64,000 nt of DNA, taken from Chloracidobacterium sp. Lineage in GTDB: Bacteria > Acidobacteriota > Blastocatellia > Pyrinomonadales > Pyrinomonadaceae. Shown one piece after another: positions 43,578-52,690 of this stretch (position 1 is the first letter of the stretch; every line of letters starts with the position of its first letter). Under the pieces are notes generated by a model. It did not search any database. It saw only the letters and a list, made by a program, of their open reading frames with translations, and had not been told where the DNA came from. Location of the stretch: NCBI GenBank assembly GCA_016706275.1, contig JADJJY010000002.1, forward strand, positions 420,001 through 484,000, read 5' to 3'. The position numbers and the translations under genes are program-made.

Positions 43578-46500
43578 CTAGGGCTTGTTTTTAACCGGGT
43601 CAGCCGGACGTCCCGGTAGCTTGACCGGCGTTGCGATCTTTTTCATCAGTTCGGCGATAGATCTCTCCAACTGCGGATCTCGTCCGGCGATGACCGATCT
43701 TGGATCGTTTTCGACCTCAATGTCCGGGTCGACTCCATAGCCCTCGATGATGTATTCACCCTTGGCATTAGCGAGTGCCGATTGCGGGACATTCACGGTT
43801 CCGCCATCGATGAGCGTTCCTCGATTTGAAATACCGACAACGCCGCCCCAACTACGTTTGCCGACAAGCTGGCCGAGCCCCGCTTCGCGGAACATATACG
43901 GGAAAATATCGCCGTCTGACGACGAATTTTCGTTCAGCAGTGCAATCATTGGGCCGAGGAAAGCTCCGTCGGGATAAGTGTTTCCATCCTCGCTAAAATT
44001 GTTGAAATTGATACCAAGCACTTTACGCCGCAGCCTCTCGATCAGCATACGCGAAACATTGCCGCCGCCATTTGCGCGAACATCGATCACTAGGCCCTCT
44101 TTCTTGAGCTGTGGGTAATACCATTTGATAAATTCACGCAGTCCGGGTGCTCCCATATCGGGAATGTGAAGATAGCCGAGCCGCCCGTTCGACATCTGGT
44201 CGACGCGGCGACGGTTGCCCTCGACCCAATCCATATAAACCAGATCGGATTCGCTGGTGAGCGGCCGGATCGTAACGGTGCGGGCACCTTGTGCCATGGG
44301 CGAGGTGTTCAGCGTAAATGTGACCGAGCTATCGGCTTTACCTCTGAGGTATGAGTAGATATCTCGATCTGCGGTAACATCTTCACCGTTGATGGCAATG
44401 ACATAATCGCCGACACGGGCGTCGTTGCCAACCTCGGTGAACGGTGAGCGATATATGTCTTCTTCATTCTGTCCAGCAAATATCTTACTGATCCTATAGC
44501 GGTTTGCCGTCTTATCAACATCAAATCGTGCACCCGGCAGAGCCACGCGAACACGGGGAGGCAGATTAAAATCACCGCCATCGATATAGGCGTGCTGCAC
44601 TGTTAACTCAGACTGCATTTCCGAAAGGACATAGTTTAAGTCTGAGCGGTGGGCGACATACGGTAGCCATTTTCGATAATCGTCGCGGATCTTTGCCCAA
44701 TCAAATCCATGCATATTCGGGGCATAAAACCAGTCGCGATATTGCCGCCAGACTTCGTTAAAGATCTGGTTCCATTCCTTAACCGGATCGATCTCAGTTA
44801 CCAGTCCCGCTGTCGAAATATTCTTACGCGAGCGTTCCCCGTTCGGATTTGCGTCAAAGATCGCATAAGAACCCTGAACATTGGACATTAGTTTTGTGCC
44901 GTCACCCGAAATTGAAAATCCACCGGTGCCGGTCAAAATCGTTGTTTCTTTGCGGTCTTTTAAGGAAAAGATCTTAACGGTCGATGGCGTATCCGCTCCG
45001 CGTCCATAGTAAAACGGGGATTGTGTGCTGTATATCAGATGGCCTTTGACCGCAGTCATTCCGCCGTAGTTGTCGGCACCGATCGGAGCTTTAGCAACGC
45101 GGGCCTCGATGCCGTCAAAATCCACTTTTTCGGCAGCGGGAGCGGGTGGAGTTGGAGGGCCATCTTTTTTCTCTTCGGTAATAGTCACTTCATCACTCTC
45201 GTTTGGAAACGGATTCTTACCGTCCTTTCGCAAAGCCAGAGCAAATATTAGTGAGTTGCGATTAGACGCGTAATTAAACTCTGTATTGCCGATCAGCGGT
45301 GCATATTCACGATTGCTGACAAAATAGAGATACCCGCCAGAAGGATCCCAAGTCGGGCCACCAGCGTTGAACATCTCCGGGGTGACACGATAATTCTTAT
45401 TCTCCTCGACACTCCAAATATAGACCGAGCTAACTCCATTGCGGCCATTCATCGAATAGGCGATATAGCCGCTCTTTGGCGACCAGTCATAATCCTGTAT
45501 CTGACCGTTCGGTGCGTCAACGATCATCTGAACTTGTTTGGTCGCAATTGTTACTACATAAACTTTGCCGTTCTTGTCACCGAAAACGATCTTCTTGCCG
45601 TCGGGCGACCATACCGGAGCGTATCGCTGGGCCGAACCGCCGGTTGTTAGCTGCTGCGGAGCGGTAGAGCCGTCTTGTGCGGCTAACCAAACCTCATCGT
45701 CGCCGCTTTTGTCAGACAAATAGGCAATGTTCTTGCCGTCGGGCGACCATGCCGGGAATCTATCATTTGCGTCGGAGGATTTTGTTAAATTTCGCGTCCC
45801 TCCCTTTTCGATCGGAGCCGTAAAAATATCACCGCGTGCAGCGAACAAAGCACGTTCACCCTTTGGGCTGAGTGCATACCAGGAGACCTGATTGCCGACA
45901 AATGCCTGACGCGGACGCCTATTGACGCCGTCATTTGGGACGTTGATGATTAGGCGCGTTGTCTTCTTAGAACCGACATCGAGCGTCTCTAGCTCACCGT
46001 CACGTTCGTAAATGACGTGTCCCTGATTGTCAGAGCTTGGCCAGCGGATATCCCAATCACGGTTCTTTGTTACCTGCGTCGTCTTGTTGTTGCTGGTATC
46101 GTAGGCGTAGAGGTCGAACTTACCGTCTTTGTCTGAGTTGTAATAGACCGTGTTGCCGATCCACATCGCATCGCGGCAGGCACGCGGGCTGTCGGAGATA
46201 AGTTTGGCGTCGTTTGTTTTCAGATCGTAAATGTAGAGGGTGTTCGCTTGGCCGCCGCTATACCGTTTTTCCGGCCGGAAATCGCGAAATCGCGGGCTAT
46301 ACGCCATTTTGCTATTATCCGGCGACATATCACCCGATCCAGCCTCAGGCATCGGCAACGCCTCAGCGGGGCCGCCTGACGGTGAAACCGTGTAAAGCCG
46401 TGTGACGCCGAGCGTCCATGCATCACGTAAGCTGCGAAAAATAATACGTCCGTCTTTTGTCCAACCTTGTATTTGATTATCAAACCCCCAACGCGGCGTC

Positions 46501-46829
46501 AGCGGGCCGCGTGAAGGATAGAAAGTTAGTTGCTTCGGTTCCCCACCGTTGGCAGAGACGACATATACCTGTTCGTCACCGTCGTATTGTCCCGTAAAAG
46601 CGATCCACTTGCCATCAGGGGAAAACTTAGCGTAATTCTCAACACCCGGATGGGCCGTAAGCCTGACCGCCGTCCCGCCACTGGTTGATGTTGTCCAAAG
46701 GTCACCGCCATATGTGAAGACAACCCGGTCGCCCGATATGTCGGGGAAACGCAAAAGTTTGGTTTGGGCGACAGTAGTTCCAGCAGTAAATAGACACACC
46801 GCCGCGATAATCAGTAATCGTTTGAACAT
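43578..46829 (-). CDS. Tricorn-like S41 peptidase, exported
   Basis: A 1083-residue protein with signal peptide MFKRLLIIAAVCLFTAGTTV, from an ATG preceded by GGAGG. The N-terminal half is a WD/PD40-type beta propeller with many FSPDGKWIAF and WSPDGKNIAY strands (about 30-560), a PDZ domain follows (GDYVIAINGEDVTADRDIYS), and the S41 core has VIDVRANGGGNVSR and LNENSSSDGDIF, where the serine in the SSSDG block fits the nucleophile of tricorn protease. Family members cut peptides released by other proteases; this one has a signal peptide, so it should work in the periplasm. Adjacent to the Opp/Dpp ATPases. Confidence 0.93.
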   Translation of the reverse strand: MFKRLLIIAAVCLFTAGTTVAQTKLLRFPDISGDRVVFTYGGDLWTTSTSGGTAVRLTAHPGVENYAKFSPDGKWIAFTGQYDGDEQVYVVSANGGEPKQLTFYPSRGPLTPRWGFDNQIQGWTKDGRIIFRSLRDAWTLGVTRLYTVSPSGGPAEALPMPEAGSGDMSPDNSKMAYSPRFRDFRPEKRYSGGQANTLYIYDLKTNDAKLISDSPRACRDAMWIGNTVYYNSDKDGKFDLYAYDTSNNKTTQVTKNRDWDIRWPSSDNQGHVIYERDGELETLDVGSKKTTRLIINVPNDGVNRRPRQAFVGNQVSWYALSPKGERALFAARGDIFTAPIEKGGTRNLTKSSDANDRFPAWSPDGKNIAYLSDKSGDDEVWLAAQDGSTAPQQLTTGGSAQRYAPVWSPDGKKIVFGDKNGKVYVVTIATKQVQMIVDAPNGQIQDYDWSPKSGYIAYSMNGRNGVSSVYIWSVEENKNYRVTPEMFNAGGPTWDPSGGYLYFVSNREYAPLIGNTEFNYASNRNSLIFALALRKDGKNPFPNESDEVTITEEKKDGPPTPPAPAAEKVDFDGIEARVAKAPIGADNYGGMTAVKGHLIYSTQSPFYYGRGADTPSTVKIFSLKDRKETTILTGTGGFSISGDGTKLMSNVQGSYAIFDANPNGERSRKNISTAGLVTEIDPVKEWNQIFNEVWRQYRDWFYAPNMHGFDWAKIRDDYRKWLPYVAHRSDLNYVLSEMQSELTVQHAYIDGGDFNLPPRVRVALPGARFDVDKTANRYRISKIFAGQNEEDIYRSPFTEVGNDARVGDYVIAINGEDVTADRDIYSYLRGKADSSVTFTLNTSPMAQGARTVTIRPLTSESDLVYMDWVEGNRRRVDQMSNGRLGYLHIPDMGAPGLREFIKWYYPQLKKEGLVIDVRANGGGNVSRMLIERLRRKVLGINFNNFSEDGNTYPDGAFLGPMIALLNENSSSDGDIFPYMFREAGLGQLVGKRSWGGVVGISNRGTLIDGGTVNVPQSALANAKGEYIIEGYGVDPDIEVENDPRSVIAGRDPQLERSIAELMKKIATPVKLPGRPADPVKNKP

Positions 46830-47024
46830 CAATTTTCCTCCGATATATAACAAGGTTTGTTTTTGAAAGTGTAACCTAATACCTTACGCGAGAAAAGTTT
46901 ACGGGTTTCATTCTTTTCACAGACTAAAGGCAACTAATTTCGTCGCATTTCCCTCAAATGAATGTTATTCTTTCTTGAGTAAAAGTCAGTCCTTCAGAGG
47001 TACATTCGGGGAGATCTTACATTC

Positions 47025-48800
47025 GTGAAACTAAGTAAAACACGCCTTTTTGCTCTTATAACAGTTTTTACTCTTTCGGCTACGGTTGGGTTTGCCCAAA
47101 ACGGTTCGACAACGGCAAAGGTCGAGACCGGTCGTAACGGTGCGGCTACAAAACCTGCGGCGGAAAAAAAGGTAACGACCGAGGTTGTGCAGAACGAGAT
47201 CGAAGAGGCTCTCGCTGTCATCGAGGGAAATTATGTTGGCGGCAAAAAGCTCAATTACAACACGGTATTCAAATCATCCATCGACGGGATGCTCCACACG
47301 CTTGATCCGCATTCCAACTACTTTGACGCAAAAGAATTTGAAGAATTCATGACCGAGCAGCGTTCGCAATACTATGGTATCGGAGCAACTATCGGCGATT
47401 TGAGCGACCCTGACGGCAAGGTATTGGCGACTTACGTTAAAGCAACTTTCGAAGGTGCCCCGGCCAATAAAGCGGGGCTGCGTTACGGCGATAAGTTCGT
47501 GAGTTTTAGCGGACAGCGAGTTATGCCGGACGGCAAGCTGGTTGAGGTCAAAAATGAATCGCTGCTGGGTAAGACATTTTCCGAGGTCCGTTCTTTTCTT
47601 CGCGGCCCCGAGGGAACCGCAGTTCAGTTGACCGTCGAACGTCTATCTACCGGTAAACGCGAGACCGTTGATATCATTCGTGGAGCAGTACCCCAGCCGT
47701 CCGTCAGCGAGATCTATATGATCCGTCCGGGTGTTGGGTATATGGCTCTGCGTGGCAATTTTACTCAGACGATTTCAGGCGAATTTATCAAGGGGCTTAG
47801 AGACCTGAAAGCCGCGGGAATGAAAGAGCTGATAATTGATCTTCGTGACAATGGCGGAGGATTGGTCAATCAAGCGAAAAATATTGCAAACGCATTTTTG
47901 CCCTATGGACAAACGGTATTTTCGCAAAAAGGACGGCTCGAGGGCGTCAATGAGATTTATCCGGCCGAGAACCGCTCGCCAGACCGTTCGCCTATTGTGG
48001 TACTTGTCAATCGCAACACCGCGTCGGCTTCAGAGATCCTCGCCGGAGCATTACAGGATCACGACCGTGCGTTGATCGTCGGAGAGGACACTTTTGGCAA
48101 GGGGCTTGTCCAATATCCGTTTCGTCTCGAATACGGCACGATGCTACTGTTGACGATCGCGAAATATGAAACGCCGTCAGGCCGAGCGATCCAACGCGAC
48201 TATTCGAATGGCGACCTCTACAATTATTACACCGAGGGCGGCAGTTACCGAGATGACGGAGTGACGACAGAAAAGCCAAAAGGCCGCGAGAGCAAAACAG
48301 ACACGGGACGCCCTGTCTACAGCGGCGGCGGCATCAACCCAGATGTTGTGGTCAAGCCCAAAACCATTCCTATCGAGAGGGCGAGGTCTCAGCAAAAGCT
48401 CATTAATCCGGTCTTTGCGTTCGCCTTAGATCTCATCAGCGGTAAGGCAACGGGGTTCACGCCTTATGCGGTCGATAAGCCAATAGTATTTGACTACGAT
48501 ATCAAAACGACCGACTTCCCGGTTAACGAAGCTCTTTACAGTGCGTTCAAAAAATTTGCTCAGGATAAATATAAGATCGCACCCGCACTGATCGATCGCG
48601 AGCGTGAGTTTGTCGAACGTACTTTGCGAACGGAGTTTGTAACTGCGGCATACGGATCGCAGACGTCGTTTCAGGTGTTTAACGAATATGACGACCAGCT
48701 CTTAAAAGCTATCGATCTATTGCCTCAAGCAAAGCAGCTCGCAATCTCGGGCGAACGGGCGAGGACATCGTCGTCAACTCAAAAAGCCCCGATGAATTGA
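47025..48800 (+). CDS. C-terminal processing peptidase (S41A)
   Basis: A 591-residue exported CtpA-type protease starting with GTG at 47025. Signal peptide MKLSKTRLFALITVFTLSAT; a helical N-domain with YNTVFKSSIDGMLHTLDPHS; PDZ at about 120-200; protease core with LIIDLRDNGGG and NRNTASASEILAGALQDHDR. The catalytic serine is in TASAS and the lysine in FGKGLVQ 25 residues later, both intact. A C-terminal extension of about 150 residues is longer than usual. It stands divergently from the tricorn-like gene (195-bp gap) and has its own terminator. Confidence 0.94.
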   Translation: MKLSKTRLFALITVFTLSATVGFAQNGSTTAKVETGRNGAATKPAAEKKVTTEVVQNEIEEALAVIEGNYVGGKKLNYNTVFKSSIDGMLHTLDPHSNYFDAKEFEEFMTEQRSQYYGIGATIGDLSDPDGKVLATYVKATFEGAPANKAGLRYGDKFVSFSGQRVMPDGKLVEVKNESLLGKTFSEVRSFLRGPEGTAVQLTVERLSTGKRETVDIIRGAVPQPSVSEIYMIRPGVGYMALRGNFTQTISGEFIKGLRDLKAAGMKELIIDLRDNGGGLVNQAKNIANAFLPYGQTVFSQKGRLEGVNEIYPAENRSPDRSPIVVLVNRNTASASEILAGALQDHDRALIVGEDTFGKGLVQYPFRLEYGTMLLLTIAKYETPSGRAIQRDYSNGDLYNYYTEGGSYRDDGVTTEKPKGRESKTDTGRPVYSGGGINPDVVVKPKTIPIERARSQQKLINPVFAFALDLISGKATGFTPYAVDKPIVFDYDIKTTDFPVNEALYSAFKKFAQDKYKIAPALIDREREFVERTLRTEFVTAAYGSQTSFQVFNEYDDQLLKAIDLLPQAKQLAISGERARTSSSTQKAPMN

Positions 48801-48825
48801 GCAGCAGAGTCATTTAAAATAAAAA

Positions 48826-48855
48826 AGCACGAGTAAACGGCTCGTGCTTTTTTAT
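48826..48855 (+). terminator. Rho-independent terminator of the S41 peptidase gene
   Basis: AGCACGAG and CTCGTGCT pair around TAAACGG and are followed by T6. An A6 run on the other side makes it usable in both directions, including for the small minus-strand gene next to it. Confidence 0.92.
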
Positions 48856-48872
48856 ATTTGATTTTAAGCCGC

Positions 48873-49037
48873 TTAGAAAAGCCAACGAATAAGATAGTAA
48901 ATTCCGACGCCCGCTCCTATCACCAGAGCAATTGCCGCGACGATCAGTCCCACGACGACGAATTTAAATTTCTTATATCGGTTCTCATCCGGCGGCGAAA
49001 GCTGATTTTGTGGAAAATATGGTGGTGGTCTATTCAT
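48873..49037 (-). CDS. Small 54-residue single-pass membrane protein
   Basis: A short open frame from the ATG at 49037 to TAA at 48873. It reads MNRPPPYFPQNQLSPPDENR, a basic stretch YKKFKF, then one strong hydrophobic helix (VVVGLIVAAIALVIGAGVGI) and a short aromatic end. The codon use and clean topology (Pro-rich cytoplasmic end, Lys anchor, TM) look like a real protein, though the ribosome site is weak. It sits between two terminator-like or repeat tracts. Function unknown. Confidence 0.6.
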   Translation of the reverse strand: MNRPPPYFPQNQLSPPDENRYKKFKFVVVGLIVAAIALVIGAGVGIYYLIRWLF

Positions 49038-49044
49038 GCGTTAA

Positions 49045-49121
49045 GTTTAACGTTCAATGTGCAAAGTTCAAAGCTGGGTACACAAAGACCTTGAACCTCA
49101 AACTATGAATCTTGAACTCTT
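49045..49121. repeat. Degenerate 7-base-period tract
   Basis: About eleven consecutive 7-mers of the types GTTCAAA/GTGCAAA and AACCTCA/AATCTTG run from 49045 up to the stop codon of the M28 peptidase gene. The period is exact although the sequence is loose. Same class as the tracts at 2932, 6413, 10006 and 63492. Confidence 0.65.
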
Positions 49122-50550
49122 AACGTGGCAGTGGCTGCTCCAAATTCGCCAATCCAAACGCCAAAACCGTCATCACAGAACTGACTTCTGCGATCTCTCG
49201 GGGATCGACCTTATCGAACGTATCGGCGGCTGTATGGTGATAGTTGAAATAGCTTTGTTGGTTAAACCACGGGGCAAACGAGGGCACGCCGCGTTGTGTC
49301 AGCGGTCCGATATCCGAACCGACTCCACCTGCCTGCAGCTGAACCTGTGCAGCACCTTGAGCAAGTAAAACTTTTGATATCGGTGCAAAAAACGCGGCCA
49401 TCTCAGGCTTGCCCGTAAAGTAGAAGCCGAGAGGATGCGAAGCCCCGAGGTCGGATTCGAGGGCGGCGAAATGATTGCCGATGTTCTTTTCCTGTTCCGC
49501 AGCATACGCAGCAGATCCGCGGCCGCCGTTTTCCTCGTTCATCCAGGCGATAAAGCGGATAGTTCGTTTTGGCTTAAGGCCAAGCTGTTTAATTAACGCA
49601 GGAACGGACATCGCGACGGCAACTCCGGCACCATCGTCGATCGCACCTGACCCGAGGTCCCACGAATCTAGATGGCCTGAAACGATCACAACCTCATCAG
49701 GTTTCTCGCTTCCCTTTAGGTCGGCGATCACATTAAAACTTGGTGCATCGGGCAAAGTCTGGGGCGTCAGAGTGAGTTTGATCTTTACCTTGCCCATTGC
49801 GGCGAGCCAAGCGATCTTTTCGGCGTCTTCATAAGAAACGGCGGCTCCCGGTATCTTTGTGACACCATCGGCATAACCCATCGATCCTGTGTGTACTAGC
49901 CGGTTTTGCGAACCGCCCGCAGATCTTACTAGCACGCCAACGGCACCCAAACGCGCCGCCGCCATTGCTCCTCCAAAACGGTATTGCACAGCCTGTCCGT
50001 AAGCCGCACCGCCGAAACCACTTGCTTGCAGCTCACGGTCAAACTTGAAATTAAACAGCACGATCTTACCGGCGATTTTATCGCGGCCGAGACGGGCAAG
50101 TTCGTCGAAATCTTTGACGACGACAATATCGGCCGTCATGCCTTCAGCGGGAGTGGCGATACTGCCGCCGAGAGCGGTCAGAAAGACCTTTTGCGTCGTG
50201 CCAGGAGCCATTCCGTCCCATTCGATCAATTCTCCATGCTCTTCGCCGCGCACCCAGTGCGGAACCATACACGGCTGCAGACGGACATCGAGCCCCAACT
50301 TACGCATCTGCTCGGCGACCCATTGCACAGAACGCTCTGCCTGCGGCGAGCCTGACAGCCGTGAACCAATGTTATTCGATAGATAGCCCGTCTGCTTATA
50401 GGCGTAGTCGCTCTTAACGGCGGCCTGTTGCATCCGCTGCATTTCAGCGATCGTCGCGTCGCTATAAAGTAAGGGTGACGGGGCCACAGTCTGCCCAAAA
50501 GCAGAGAAAACGGAGATGAATACGACGAAAAACAAAAGATGCAGTTTCAT
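49120..50550 (-). CDS. M28 family metallopeptidase (carboxypeptidase Q-like)
   Basis: A 476-residue exported di-zinc peptidase. Signal peptide MKLHLLFFVVFISVFSAFGQ; a PA-type insert (about 120-250) as in carboxypeptidase Q; then the M28 core with ligands in SGHLDSWDLGSGAIDDGAG, the Glu pair in WMNEENGG, Asp in LESDLGASHP and His in YHHTAADTF. All expected residues are present. Likely removes residues from peptides in the periplasm. It is transcribed away from the S9 peptidase gene, 90 bp apart. Confidence 0.94.
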   Translation of the reverse strand: MKLHLLFFVVFISVFSAFGQTVAPSPLLYSDATIAEMQRMQQAAVKSDYAYKQTGYLSNNIGSRLSGSPQAERSVQWVAEQMRKLGLDVRLQPCMVPHWVRGEEHGELIEWDGMAPGTTQKVFLTALGGSIATPAEGMTADIVVVKDFDELARLGRDKIAGKIVLFNFKFDRELQASGFGGAAYGQAVQYRFGGAMAAARLGAVGVLVRSAGGSQNRLVHTGSMGYADGVTKIPGAAVSYEDAEKIAWLAAMGKVKIKLTLTPQTLPDAPSFNVIADLKGSEKPDEVVIVSGHLDSWDLGSGAIDDGAGVAVAMSVPALIKQLGLKPKRTIRFIAWMNEENGGRGSAAYAAEQEKNIGNHFAALESDLGASHPLGFYFTGKPEMAAFFAPISKVLLAQGAAQVQLQAGGVGSDIGPLTQRGVPSFAPWFNQQSYFNYHHTAADTFDKVDPREIAEVSSVMTVLAFGLANLEQPLPR

Positions 50551-50640
50551 AGGTGTTATCTTAGCGAAATTGTTCCTGTCTTACGAGGTAATGTGCAATA
50601 ATGTTTCTGTTCAACACATCTTAGATCAAAGGAATTGCTT

Positions 50641-52683
50641 ATGAAACGCACAGTATCCGTCATCGTTCTAGTTATCGTCGCGGCCTTTGCCGTACATGCT
50701 CAGATCACTTTTAACGTAAATGATCTCATTAACGTTAAACGCGTCGGCGACCCGCAAGTCTCGCCAGACGGCAAATGGGTCGCATACGCAATCGGCGTGG
50801 TCGATAAAGCCGCTAACAAGACCGTGACGCAAATCTATATGATGGCGGTCGACGGCAGCAATCAAAAACAGATCACGACCGGCAACGCATCGAATAGCAG
50901 TCCACGCTGGTCGCCGGACGGCAAGTGGCTGGCATTTACGACCGGTGGACAGATCTGGACGATGAAGCCAGACGGCTCAGATCGAAAACAAGTCACAAAG
51001 CTTTCAAGTGGTGCCGGACAACCCGTATGGTCGGCCGACGGCAAGTGGATCGCATTCAGTTCGGACGTTTATCCGGAGTGTAAAAATGATGCTTGTAATG
51101 AGGCCGAGGATGAAAAGGCTGAAAAGAGCAAGGTCAAAGCCCGTGTCACTGAACGGCTCCTTTTCAAACATTGGGTTGAATGGCGCGACCGGAAGCGGAC
51201 GCACGTTTTTGTTGTCTCTAGCAGCGGCGGCACGGCCCGCGATGTTACACCCGGTGATTTTGATTCACCTCCATACGGGGCGGCAACCGGCGTTGATTAT
51301 GTTTTTTCGCCTGACGGGTCGAACATTATTTATCTGCGTAATCCAGACAAGGTTGAAGCTCTATCGACCAATAGCGACATATACATTCAATCTCTAAACG
51401 GAGATAGTGTAAAAAATATCACCGCTAAGATGAAAGGCTACGATGCCGGCCCGGTGTACACCTCCGATGGTAAATATCTGCTTTTCCGTTCGCAAGAAAG
51501 GGCCACATTTGAAGCCGACCGTTGGCGGATCATGCGTTACAACCCGCAGAACGGCGAGATCGTTGAGCTTACCCGCGGCTTTGACCAACAGGTCGACGAG
51601 ATGGTGGTTTCGCCCGACGGCAAAACTATCTATTTCACCGCCGGAGAACGTGGCAAGGCACCGATATTCAGCGTTCCTGTTGAGCCCGACTTTCGATCAA
51701 AGATAGCAACACACGTTAGAAAGGTCATCGATGGTGTATTCGCCAGCAATCTCAATGTCACGTCAGAAGGCAAGCTTATCTTCGCGGCAAACTCGATGAG
51801 TATGCCGCCCGAGATCATGAGTGCAAACACAAGCGGCGGCGGCGTAACCGCGTTGACAAAGGTCAATATCGCTTCGCTGACCTCATTTGGTCTTCAAAAA
51901 CCCGAGGAAATGGACTGGAAAGGGGGCCTCGGAGCGAATGTCCATGGATTTCTATTAAAACCGGCAAAATTTGACCCTGCAAAAAAATATCCGCTCATCG
52001 TTCTTATTCATGGAGGCCCGCAGGGAGCGTGGAGCGATAATTGGGGCTACCGCTGGAACCCGCAGATCTTTGCAAATCAGGGCTATGTCGTATTTATGCC
52101 GAACCCACGGGGTTCGACCGGCTATGGCCAGAAATTCGTTGATGAGGTCTCCGGCGACTGGGGCGGCAAGGCGTACACTGACATTATGAACGGCGTAGCC
52201 GAGGTCACCAAAAAGCCGTTTATCGACAAAACGCGTATCGGTGCCGCAGGGGCAAGTTATGGCGGATATATGGTCGATTGGCTGCTCGGGCACAACAATG
52301 ATCCGAGATTCAAGTTCAAGGCATTTGTCTCGCATGCCGGTGTCTATAACCTTGAGAGCATGGCCACCTCAACCGAGGAGTTGTGGTTCGTTAACTGGGA
52401 ATTCAAAGGCTTTCCGTGGCAAAACCGTGCCCAATACGAAAGATGGTCACCAAACCGCTTTGCCGCAAATTTTGCGACGCCGACACTCGTGACCGCCGGT
52501 GAACTGGATTACCGTGTTCCATACGATCAGAGCCTGCAGCTTTACACTACCCTTCAGCTAAAGGGAGTTGATTCAAAGCTGATAATGTTCCCTGACGAAG
52601 GCCACTGGATCCTCAAGCCGCAGAATTCGGAATTTTGGTATAACAACGTAACGGACTGGTTCAAGAAATACCTGAAACCATAA
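50641..52683 (+). CDS. S9 family prolyl oligopeptidase-like peptidase
   Basis: A 680-residue exported serine peptidase of the acylaminoacyl/dipeptidyl-peptidase group. Signal peptide MKRTVSVIVLVIVAAFAVHA; a beta propeller with SPDGKWVAYAIG, SPRWSPDGKWLAFTTGGQIW-type strands (about 30-390); an alpha/beta hydrolase domain from about 420 with HGGPQGAWSDNW, the nucleophile in GASYGGYM, and the His in DEGHWI. The ATG at 50641 follows AAAGGA; a TTG two codons earlier is less likely. Eight bases separate it from the M1 gene, so the two are co-expressed. Confidence 0.95.
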   Translation: MKRTVSVIVLVIVAAFAVHAQITFNVNDLINVKRVGDPQVSPDGKWVAYAIGVVDKAANKTVTQIYMMAVDGSNQKQITTGNASNSSPRWSPDGKWLAFTTGGQIWTMKPDGSDRKQVTKLSSGAGQPVWSADGKWIAFSSDVYPECKNDACNEAEDEKAEKSKVKARVTERLLFKHWVEWRDRKRTHVFVVSSSGGTARDVTPGDFDSPPYGAATGVDYVFSPDGSNIIYLRNPDKVEALSTNSDIYIQSLNGDSVKNITAKMKGYDAGPVYTSDGKYLLFRSQERATFEADRWRIMRYNPQNGEIVELTRGFDQQVDEMVVSPDGKTIYFTAGERGKAPIFSVPVEPDFRSKIATHVRKVIDGVFASNLNVTSEGKLIFAANSMSMPPEIMSANTSGGGVTALTKVNIASLTSFGLQKPEEMDWKGGLGANVHGFLLKPAKFDPAKKYPLIVLIHGGPQGAWSDNWGYRWNPQIFANQGYVVFMPNPRGSTGYGQKFVDEVSGDWGGKAYTDIMNGVAEVTKKPFIDKTRIGAAGASYGGYMVDWLLGHNNDPRFKFKAFVSHAGVYNLESMATSTEELWFVNWEFKGFPWQNRAQYERWSPNRFAANFATPTLVTAGELDYRVPYDQSLQLYTTLQLKGVDSKLIMFPDEGHWILKPQNSEFWYNNVTDWFKKYLKP

Positions 52684-52690
52684 AAACTAT

